Positions 1-5,138 of a stretch of DNA of 5,992 nt are shown here, one piece after another. This stretch comes from Nitrospira sp. UBA6909 (GTDB lineage Bacteria; Nitrospirota; Nitrospiria; Nitrospirales; Nitrospiraceae). Made by a program: the position numbers and the translations under genes. Position 1 is the stretch's first letter; every line of letters begins with the position of its first letter. The notes beneath the pieces were generated by a model that worked only from the letters and a program-made list of their open reading frames with translations, made no database searches and had not been told where the DNA came from. The stretch spans positions 1 to 5,992 of the forward strand of contig DKBD01000213.1 in the NCBI GenBank assembly GCA_002451055.1, in the 5' to 3' direction.

Positions 1-1335
1 CTCCTCGATCTCGCGGATCGCGGCGGTGAACTTGCCCTGCTCGTTCTTGTAGATGAAATCCGGACTATCCTTGCGGACCATGGGCCGGTGCGTGGGGATC
101 ACCAGCACGTCGAGATTGTAGATCTTGGCGAACTCGGCGGCTTCGGTGTCCGCGGTGCCTGTCATGCCGCTGAGCTTCTTGTACATGCGGAAGTAATTCT
201 GGAAGGTGACGGACGCGAGCGTCTGGTTCTCGTTGGCGATTTTCACGCCTTCTTTGGCTTCGACGGCTTGGTGCAGCCCGTCGCTCCAGCGCCGACCCGG
301 CATCAGCCGACCGGTGAATTCGTCCACGATGATGACTTCGCCGTCCTTCACCACGTAATCCACGTCGCGTTTGTAGAGTGCATAGGCTTGCAGCGCTTTG
401 ACCACGTGGTGCACCAGATCCATGTTGCCCGGGTCATACAGGTTGTCCACGCCAAGCAATTGCTCGACACGCGAGTTCCCGTCATCGGTCAGCGCGGCGG
501 TCTTGGTTTTTTCCTCGATGGTGTAATCTTGCTCGGCCTTCAGTTGCGGGATGATTGCGTTGATCCGGTAGTAGAGATCGGTGGTCTGGTCGGTCGGGCC
601 CGAAATGATCAGCGGCGTCCGCGCTTCGTCGATCAAAATGCTGTCGACCTCGTCCACGATGGCGAAGTTCAGGTCACGCTGCACGCACTGGCTCAAGTCG
701 GTGACGACCAGGTTGTCGCGCAGGTAATCGAACCCGTACTCGTTGTTCGTGCCGTAGGTAATATCGGCCCGATAGGCTTCAGGCCTGGTGCAGGGGCGCA
801 GGTGTTGAAGCCGCTTGTCCGACGCTTCAAAGGTCGGATCGAAGATGAATGAGGCGTCGTGCTGGATGATGCCGGTCGACAAGCCCAGCGCATGATAGAG
901 CTGGCCCATCCACTGCGCGTCACGCTTGGCCAGATAATCGTTCACGGTGATGAGATGGGCGCCTTTGCCCTCCAGCGCGTTCAAGTAGACCGGCAGCGTC
1001 GCCACCAGGGTTTTCCCTTCGCCGGTTTTCATTTCCGCGATGCGGCCCCGGTGCAGGATCATGCCGCCGATGAGCTGGACGTCGAAGTGCCGCATGTTGA
1101 GCTTGCGGCGGGACATTTCCCGGCAGACGGCAAAGGCGTCCGGCAAGATGTCGTCGAGCGTCTCCCCGGCTTCCAAGCGTTTCTTGAATTCCTGGGTCTT
1201 GTCTGCGAGGGCTTCGTCGGAGAGCGGCGTCAGACCGGCTTCCAGGCTGTTGATCCGCTCCACGACCGGAAGAAGCGCCTTGATTTCGCGGTCGTTTTTG
1301 CTGCCGAAAATCAGATTGAGTAGTTGTGTCACCAT
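1..1335 (-). CDS. secA: SecA preprotein translocase ATPase, N-terminal half (truncated by window edge)
   Basis: This is the motor ATPase that pushes unfolded preproteins through the SecYEG channel at the inner membrane. The reverse strand is open from an ATG at 1335 to the window edge, giving 445 residues of a protein usually around 850-950 long. The N-terminus reads [19 protein letters not shown], typical of SecA. Walker A (MKTGEGKT) lies at residues 102-109 and Walker B (VDEVDS, with D228-E229) near 227-232. The preprotein cross-linking domain follows, with VDEFTGR near residue 335 and GMTGT at 390-394. The second nucleotide-binding domain, the scaffold and wing domains and any C-terminal zinc motif lie outside the window. 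An in-frame stop upstream rules out a longer ATG/GTG start; GTG at 1332 is a possible alternative. Neither start has a clear Shine-Dalgarno. It is transcribed divergently from the other genes and is a housekeeping gene, probably unrelated to them. Confidence 0.97.
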   Translation of the reverse strand, partial: MVTQLLNLIFGSKNDREIKALLPVVERINSLEAGLTPLSDEALADKTQEFKKRLEAGETLDDILPDAFAVCREMSRRKLNMRHFDVQLIGGMILHRGRIAEMKTGEGKTLVATLPVYLNALEGKGAHLITVNDYLAKRDAQWMGQLYHALGLSTGIIQHDASFIFDPTFEASDKRLQHLRPCTRPEAYRADITYGTNNEYGFDYLRDNLVVTDLSQCVQRDLNFAIVDEVDSILIDEARTPLIISGPTDQTTDLYYRINAIIPQLKAEQDYTIEEKTKTAALTDDGNSRVEQLLGVDNLYDPGNMDLVHHVVKALQAYALYKRDVDYVVKDGEVIIVDEFTGRLMPGRRWSDGLHQAVEAKEGVKIANENQTLASVTFQNYFRMYKKLSGMTGTADTEAAEFAKIYNLDVLVIPTHRPMVRKDSPDFIYKNEQGKFTAAIREIEE

Positions 1336-1384
1336 AATCGTATTGTGCGGTAATGAGCGTCAACGGTTCGTATGCAATCGCGGC

Positions 1385-1390
1385 AGTATA
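1385..1390 (-). promoter_or_regulatory. Candidate -10 element for secA
   Basis: Read on the minus strand this is TATACT, five of six matches to the sigma-70 -10 consensus, about 50 bases upstream of the secA ATG. That would give a short leader of roughly 40 bases. No good -35 is present at the usual spacing, so the call rests on the -10 alone. The element overlaps a small palindrome, ATAC-C-GTAT, at 1388-1396. Confidence 0.3.
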
Positions 1391-1418
1391 CCGTATCTTT
1401 CAGGCGAATCCTATCGTC

Positions 1419-1448
1419 TTGACAGGTTTCTCGATTATCCATTAACAT
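1419..1448 (+). promoter_or_regulatory. Candidate sigma-70 promoter for the rightward gene cluster
   Basis: A perfect -35 hexamer TTGACA lies at 1419-1424. TAACAT (four of six matches to the -10 consensus) follows at 1443-1448 after an 18-base spacer. The pair ends 30 bases before the ATG at 1479, so it is well placed to drive the small His/Cys gene and the genes behind it. The -35 is strong and the -10 is mediocre, as might be expected of a weak or activator-assisted promoter. Confidence 0.45.
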
Positions 1449-1478
1449 CCACGCCAAATTAGCATAGGGCTACTTCTG

Positions 1479-1784
1479 ATGAGCCACTGCATCCTGAGAG
1501 TTCTCTCGGTCCTGCTTATTCTCTGCCTCTTGTCCCTTGGCGGGCTGGCCCAGGCCCAGTCTGTCGAGCACGCCGGGCACCACGCCCATCATCAAGCGGC
1601 CACCCACAGCACTGTGCTCTGCTCCTGGATGTGTGATGCCGGGACAGTGCTTGATAGTGTCGTGGTTCTGATTCAAGCCGACCGCAGCCCGGTCGCAGTT
1701 GTTCGCATCCGCCATTCGGTGAGTGTCTCAACTGAGTCCTGCCGGACTTCTTCTAGCCGCGCTCCTCCGTCTTTCTCTCTCTAG
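1479..1784 (+). CDS. Small exported His-rich CxWxC protein, copy 1
   Basis: I do not recognise a named family for this 101-residue protein. Residues 5-26 form a signal peptide with a hydrophobic core (VLSVLLILCLLSLGG) and a probable cleavage site after AQA (residues 24-26). The mature start is a dense histidine cluster (H31, H34, H35, H37, H38, H43) followed by C48-S-W-M-C52. The C-terminus ends R-A-P-P-S-F-S-L. The middle (residues 55-90) has no recognisable motif. The pattern recurs without gaps in the small protein at 3621-3941, so this is very likely a real gene and a paralogue. His clusters with a C-x3-C pair suggest soft-metal binding, for example copper; this is inference. The R-[AG]-P-P tail recalls small DUF2946-like proteins, but I cannot confirm membership. 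The ATG is preceded by a weak TAGGG at 1465-1469. It leads the plus-strand cluster. Confidence 0.75.
   Translation: MSHCILRVLSVLLILCLLSLGGLAQAQSVEHAGHHAHHQAATHSTVLCSWMCDAGTVLDSVVVLIQADRSPVAVVRIRHSVSVSTESCRTSSSRAPPSFSL
1569..1634 (+). other. His/Cys motif coding segment of copy 1
   Basis: This segment codes for residues 31-52, H-x2-HH-x-HH-x4-H-x4-C-S-W-M-C. Five of its six histidines, both cysteines and the tryptophan line up gaplessly with residues 35-56 of the second small protein. It is a candidate metal-binding site of the exported protein. Confidence 0.6.
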
Positions 1785-1901
1785 TTTCCTCCGCGCATCG
1801 ACACTGCAGGGCACTCGTTCCGTCTTATCCGTGCTTTAGGAACAAGGCTGCAAGGGTCAAGCGGAACGGACGATTCTTTGCAGAGGGAAAGGTCTCGTAT
1901 C
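1785..1901 (+). other. Intergenic leader between small protein 1 and barrel protein 1
   Basis: This 117-base non-coding gap shows no clear promoter hexamers and no terminator with a U-tract. It contains TGCAGGGCACTCG starting at 1805, exactly 20 bases after the stop of the preceding gene. A similar TGCAGGCACGAGG lies at the same distance after the stop of the second small gene. Near its 3' end GAGGGAAAGG (1883-1892) supplies the Shine-Dalgarno for the next gene. Confidence 0.4.
1883..1892 (+). promoter_or_regulatory. Ribosome binding site deciding the start of barrel protein 1
   Basis: GAGGGAAAGG has its AAAGG end 9 bases before ATG 1902. This supports initiation at the ATG pair rather than at the upstream in-frame TTG at 1878, which would place the site inside the coding region. 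Confidence 0.6.
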
Positions 1902-3032
1902 ATGATGGTAGGGAAACGATTCCTTCTTGGGTTCACTCTAGGCATTGTCAGCACATCTTTCTCGTGGTTCGGTCTTCAGACCGCCCATGCGGCTTGCGGG
2001 GCGGTGACTTGCTTTGTCGTCGTCGGCTCGCAGCAGCAGGTGCCACAGGCAGGACTACTCACCTTCAACACCATCTACAATTACACGCCGATGCGGCTGC
2101 TTGACGGCACCTCCGGCGTGATCCCCGCGATCGATCAAACCGGCCAGCGGATGATTCTGGACCACCATCGGGAAATCCGGAGCATCACGCAGACGGTCAC
2201 GTTCGATTTGAACTACGGGATCACCGACCGATTGGGTATTCAAGTGACGATTCCCTATATGTGGCGGACGCACAAGCATATCGATGGGCTGGGAGAGGAA
2301 GGTCCCAACGGTAGGGGAGAACTCGTTCCCTTTAATGATACCGGCGTGGGCGATGTGACCTTCACGGGCAAATACAATGTTCTGCAGTCGCTGAGGAGTA
2401 TGGTGGTCGCGGGATTTGGAGTGCAAGTCCCGACCGGCAGTACAAGCGCCAGAGATGCCGCGGGCGAGGTAATGGAGGCGCCGGGCCAACTGGGCAAAGG
2501 ACAGGTGGGCCTGATCGGGTCACTCTATCAAACGTACGAGCTGATCCCTCAGCGTCTGAACCAGTTTTTCTACGGCAGCTATCGCCATACCTTCCGCAAT
2601 AACGACGGCTATCAATTCGGCGACGAATACAACCTGAATCTCGGCGCCAGCGGCGTGCCGCTGGTGAGCGCGCCTTGGCTGGTCCTGACCGGCCAATTCC
2701 ATTGGCGGTACATGGTTCACGATAATATGAGTGCGTCACTGGAACGATCTGCCAGGCCGAGTGATCCTGAGTTTCCGGGCGAAACGATCAGCATCGACCC
2801 CGCGATTTTGAATCGCAGCATCCCCAATACCGGCTCGACCTACTTCGCCTTTTCTCCAGGGTTTCAGGCGAGCCTCGATGGGTTGATCGATTCGCCGCTC
2901 ACGAAGATGTCTTCGGTCTATTTCTATGCGCAGATTCCAATCATGAGGGACTCCAATAACAATCTGGCACAGGGAACCAGCTACATTTTCGGGTTCACGC
3001 GATCGTTCCAGCTGACGGGAGCGGGTTCATAA
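1902..3032 (+). CDS. Outer-membrane beta-barrel protein, copy 1
   Basis: This 376-residue exported protein probably folds as an outer-membrane barrel. Residues 1-30 are a signal peptide ending AHA, and the mature protein starts with C32-G-A-V-T-C37 then FVVVGSQQQV. The rest has many alternating polar/aromatic strands separated by Gly/Asn/Asp turns, for example FDLNYGITDRLGIQVTIPY (101-119), YQTYELIP (209-216) and SYRHTF (226-231), and it ends in an amphipathic strand with SFQL. This style resembles the 'transporter'/Phenol_MetA_deg-like barrel group (PF13557); the substrate is unknown. I start at ATG 1902, since AAAGG at 1888-1892 sits 9 bases upstream; ATG 1905 is also possible. A TTG at 1878 would add eight charged residues before the signal peptide and is unlikely. 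It is clearly paralogous to the barrel at 4031-5101, sharing the Cys pair at residues 32 and 37. Confidence 0.85.
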   Translation: MMVGKRFLLGFTLGIVSTSFSWFGLQTAHAACGAVTCFVVVGSQQQVPQAGLLTFNTIYNYTPMRLLDGTSGVIPAIDQTGQRMILDHHREIRSITQTVTFDLNYGITDRLGIQVTIPYMWRTHKHIDGLGEEGPNGRGELVPFNDTGVGDVTFTGKYNVLQSLRSMVVAGFGVQVPTGSTSARDAAGEVMEAPGQLGKGQVGLIGSLYQTYELIPQRLNQFFYGSYRHTFRNNDGYQFGDEYNLNLGASGVPLVSAPWLVLTGQFHWRYMVHDNMSASLERSARPSDPEFPGETISIDPAILNRSIPNTGSTYFAFSPGFQASLDGLIDSPLTKMSSVYFYAQIPIMRDSNNNLAQGTSYIFGFTRSFQLTGAGS

Positions 3033-3035
3033 GGA

Positions 3036-3053
3036 CTTGTCACGAGGGACAAG
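3036..3053 (+). other. Small hairpin overlapping the tlpA-like gene's ribosome binding site
   Basis: CTTGTC (3036-3041) and GACAAG (3048-3053) form a perfect 6-bp stem with a 6-base loop, starting just after the stop of the barrel gene. The 3' arm shares its AAG with the AAGGAGG Shine-Dalgarno at 3051-3057, so folding could modestly limit ribosome access. It lacks a U-tract and is too weak for an intrinsic terminator. Confidence 0.4.
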
Positions 3054-3062
3054 GAGGAAACG

Positions 3063-3620
3063 ATGAGGAAGAACACAATCTCTAGATGGCCACTCTTGGG
3101 GCTTCTGGTCATAGGCTGTGCGCTGATTATCGGCGGCGGTATGTCGTGGGGAATGGGCTCACGGGTTCCGGTGATCGGCACCCCTGCAGAAGATTTCCGC
3201 TTGACCGACTTGGAGGGCAAGCAACAGAGTCTCAGTCAGTATCGCGGCAAGGTCGTGCTGGTGAATTTCTGGGCCACCTGGTGCAAGCCCTGCACGACGG
3301 AAATGCCGGCGATGCAGGCGACCTACGAGAAGCTCAAGGACAATGGGTTTGTGGTGTTGGCGATCAATGAACTGGAAGACGATGCGAAAGTGCGTGAGCA
3401 CATCACGCAGCATGGCCACACGTTTCCGGTCTTGATGGACCGAGACAACAAAGTGGCCAACCAGTTCGGCGTGTTCGGCTTGCCGGTCAGCGTGTTCATC
3501 GATGAAAAGGGTGTCGTCCAGGAGTATGTCAAGGGTGGCCTGCTGACCGAGCGACTGATTCTCGATATGGTGGCCAAGATTCAGAAACAGACACCCATAA
3601 AGGCCGCGGCACTGCGGTAG
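3063..3620 (+). CDS. TlpA/ResA-type membrane-anchored thiol-disulfide oxidoreductase
   Basis: This 185-residue thioredoxin-fold protein faces the periplasm. An N-terminal hydrophobic stretch (about residues 10-32) anchors it. Within that stretch V-I-G-C19 fits a lipobox, so lipid anchoring is possible, but the hydrophobic run continues past the Cys and favours a membrane helix. The domain runs from about residue 38 (GTPAEDFRLTDLEGK) to 175. The active site is W73-C74-K-P-C77 within FWATWCKPC, and the cis-proline is P141 in GLPVSVFID. Family members reduce disulfides in cytochrome c maturation or at copper sites of ScoI and CoxB. No cytochrome c genes are visible here. Its neighbours are two CxWxC proteins and two barrels with paired cysteines, which could be its substrates (inference). 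A strong AAGGAGG lies 5 bases before the ATG. The gene follows barrel 1 by 30 bases and abuts small protein 2. Confidence 0.92.
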   Translation: MRKNTISRWPLLGLLVIGCALIIGGGMSWGMGSRVPVIGTPAEDFRLTDLEGKQQSLSQYRGKVVLVNFWATWCKPCTTEMPAMQATYEKLKDNGFVVLAINELEDDAKVREHITQHGHTFPVLMDRDNKVANQFGVFGLPVSVFIDEKGVVQEYVKGGLLTERLILDMVAKIQKQTPIKAAALR

Positions 3621-3941
3621 ATGATCGGCATGTTGGTCAGATTCAGGACACCCGGGGTCGTATGGGCGCTCGCGCTCTGTCTCGTTCTGGTGAACGGGTT
3701 CATGGCTGCGCCCAGTGTCGCCCATACCGAGCATCACGGTGCCCACAAGCCTGGCACGCATGCCACTGGAATGTGCGCCTGGCTCTGCGCGGCAGGGCAA
3801 GAGGTCGAAGCGTCATCCGTCGATCTCAGTTCGGTGCTTCAGTTAGTTGGTCGGTCCGAGTCTGCCTCCGTCCACCCTGTTCTCCTTCTTTTTTCTGCCG
3901 GCATCTTCCCCCGCGGTCCTCCTCCAGCCCTCTCTTTCTAA
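3621..3941 (+). CDS. Small exported His-rich CxWxC protein, copy 2
   Basis: This 106-residue paralogue of the protein at 1479-1784 is not assigned to a named family. A signal peptide spans residues 1 to about 34 (core VVWALALCLVLVNGF, probable cleavage near SVA). It is followed by H35, H38, H39, H42 and H47, then C52-A-W-L-C56. The C-terminus has a hydrophobic stretch VHPVLLLFSAGIF and then R98-G-P-P-P-A-L-S-F. The ATG immediately follows the TAG of the TlpA-like gene (TAGATG), and there is no good Shine-Dalgarno. Translation therefore probably depends on coupling to that gene; ATG 3630 (Met4) is an alternative start. This tight junction suggests co-expression with the oxidoreductase, which could keep the C-x3-C pair reduced. 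Metal binding is inferred from the residues only. Confidence 0.78.
   Translation: MIGMLVRFRTPGVVWALALCLVLVNGFMAAPSVAHTEHHGAHKPGTHATGMCAWLCAAGQEVEASSVDLSSVLQLVGRSESASVHPVLLLFSAGIFPRGPPPALSF
3723..3788 (+). other. His/Cys motif coding segment of copy 2
   Basis: This segment codes for residues 35-56, H-x2-HH-x2-H-x4-H-x4-C-A-W-L-C. It aligns without gaps to residues 31-52 of copy 1. The intervening residues differ, so the His, Cys and Trp positions are the conserved ones. Confidence 0.6.
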
Positions 3942-4030
3942 CGATCATCCGTTCATGTAGTTGCAGGCACGAGGCCGTGTGTGCCCTGCTGCCTGCGCTC
4001 TGATATCGCTAGGCGAGAAGGATCTGTGCA
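3942..4030 (+). other. Intergenic leader between small protein 2 and barrel protein 2
   Basis: This 89-base gap shows no convincing promoter. GCAGGCA (3963-3969) and TGCCTGC (3990-3996) form a perfect 7-bp inverted repeat, and a competing CACG/CGTG pair (3968-3971 with 3976-3979) lies inside it. With no following T-run it does not look like an intrinsic terminator, but it could shape the leader RNA. GAGAAGGA at 4015-4022 is the ribosome binding site of the next gene, 8 bases before its ATG. Confidence 0.4.
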
Positions 4031-5101
4031 ATGGCTATGAAATTATCACCCCGTTGGGGGCTATCTCTGTGTGTCTTCGCCATGGCGACGGCGTTGGCTG
4101 GACCATTTCCGGCCGGCGCTTCGTGCGGCTCGGTCAGCTGCTTTGTCGTCATCGGGTCGCAGCAACAAGTATCGATGGCCGGGGCGCTGACGGTCAACCT
4201 GATCTACAACTACACGCCGATGGAGGCGCCGTCTGGCGAAGGCGGGCGCATTCCGTTTGCCAATCAGGGCGACAAGACACTGACCCTGGCCAACTTGAAT
4301 GTGAACCGCATCAGCACGACGACGCGCACGGCTACCCTGGACCTCAACTATGGGTTGACGGAGCGACTCGGATTGCAGGTCGCGATTCCATACAAACACG
4401 TGGAGTCCGACGCCCAAATCGGGGGCGTCGCGCCGGTGCCCTACAGCGAAGGGGGGCTCGGCGATATTCGCGCCACGTTGAAATACAATGTGCTGCCGAC
4501 CTTGCGCAGCATGATGGTGCTGGGAGTCGGCGTCGATTTTCCATCCGGCAGCTACGGCCGGTTTGCACAGGGAAACCAGCTGGCCGAATCCACCCTGCAG
4601 ATCGGCCGAGGGAATTTCGGCGTGATCCCGATGGTGTATCAGACGTATGAGCTGATTCCCCATCGGGTGAACCAGTTCGCCTTGGCCAGTTACCGGCACA
4701 CGTTCAAGAACAGCGACGGGTACCAATTCGGCGACGAAGTCAATGTCAGTGCGGGACTCAATATCATTCCATTCGAGAAAACGCCCTGGCTGTCGCTGAT
4801 CCAGCAGTTCAACTTCCGCTGGATGCAGAACGACGCCATGGACGCGTCGCTGTGGCAGTTTTTCGAGCCGACGGGGACTCCCGTCCTGCTCGATCCCACG
4901 GTCAAGTTTCGAGCTGTTCCCACCACCGGCTCGAAATACGTGGCCTATTCACCCGGTATCAGCTTGAACCTCTGGGACTACGCGTCCTTCTATTTCATCG
5001 CGCAGATTCCCATTTATCGGGACTTCAACGGCAACGTGGAACAACAGATTAGCTACGTCTTTGGGCTCACGAAATCGTTCCAATTATTCGGCGGGTCGTG
5101 A
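4031..5101 (+). CDS. Outer-membrane beta-barrel protein, copy 2
   Basis: This 356-residue exported barrel protein is paralogous to the one at 1902-3032. The signal peptide is residues 1-30 (ending AGA). The mature start is S-C32-G-S-V-S-C37-F-V-V-I-G-S-Q-Q-Q-V, with its cysteines at the same residue numbers as in copy 1. Shared blocks include IYNYTPM (58-64), LDLNYGLTERLGLQV (103-117), YQTYELIP (203-210), SYRHTF (220-225), DGYQFGDE (229-236) and TTGSKYVAYSPG (298-309). It ends with the strand SYVFGLTKSFQL. The regions between blocks differ in length and content, as expected of surface loops and of an old duplication. Like copy 1 it fits a PF13557-like 'transporter' barrel with unknown substrate. 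Start ATG 4031 has AAGGA at 4018-4022. It follows small protein 2 by 89 bases and precedes the lipoprotein by 37. Confidence 0.86.
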   Translation: MAMKLSPRWGLSLCVFAMATALAGPFPAGASCGSVSCFVVIGSQQQVSMAGALTVNLIYNYTPMEAPSGEGGRIPFANQGDKTLTLANLNVNRISTTTRTATLDLNYGLTERLGLQVAIPYKHVESDAQIGGVAPVPYSEGGLGDIRATLKYNVLPTLRSMMVLGVGVDFPSGSYGRFAQGNQLAESTLQIGRGNFGVIPMVYQTYELIPHRVNQFALASYRHTFKNSDGYQFGDEVNVSAGLNIIPFEKTPWLSLIQQFNFRWMQNDAMDASLWQFFEPTGTPVLLDPTVKFRAVPTTGSKYVAYSPGISLNLWDYASFYFIAQIPIYRDFNGNVEQQISYVFGLTKSFQLFGGS

Positions 5102-5122
5102 GCACATTTCCATAACCAGGTT

Positions 5123-5130
5123 AAAGGAAG
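5123..5130 (+). promoter_or_regulatory. Ribosome binding site of the lipoprotein gene
   Basis: AAAGGAAG lies 8 bases before the ATG at 5139 and sets the start of the last gene. The 37-base gap from the preceding stop shows no promoter, so the gene is probably co-transcribed with barrel protein 2. Confidence 0.55.
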
Positions 5131-5138
5131 AAACAAAC

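Noticed and set aside
88..1323. Long plus-strand open frames (88-852 and 859-1323) opposite secA
   Set aside because: They are antisense to an unmistakable secA reading frame, have no family resemblance and are rich in His/Val/Asp/Gly as expected of reverse-complement shadows in GC-rich DNA.
920..1363. Minus-strand 147-codon frame beginning upstream of the secA ATG
   Set aside because: It overlaps secA in another frame on the same strand, and its composition (Arg/Gly/Pro-rich) is that of a frame-shifted shadow.
1816..1868. CGTTCC ... GGAACG pairing in the gap before barrel protein 1
   Set aside because: Only 6 bp with a loop of about 40 bases and no T-run. It is likely chance and does not support a terminator.
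1878..1904. TTG start for barrel protein 1, eight codons upstream
   Set aside because: It would put the ribosome binding site inside the gene and add a charged extension before a normal signal peptide. ATG 1902 is better placed.
2055..2739. Minus-strand frames opposite barrel protein 1
   Set aside because: The plus-strand protein is conserved with its paralogue at 4031-5101, and the antisense frames show no motif.
3961..4650. Plus-strand 229-codon frame overlapping the second barrel gene
   Set aside because: It runs through the barrel gene in the wrong frame, is Arg/Gly-rich and has no signal peptide or domain. The barrel frame matches its paralogue throughout.
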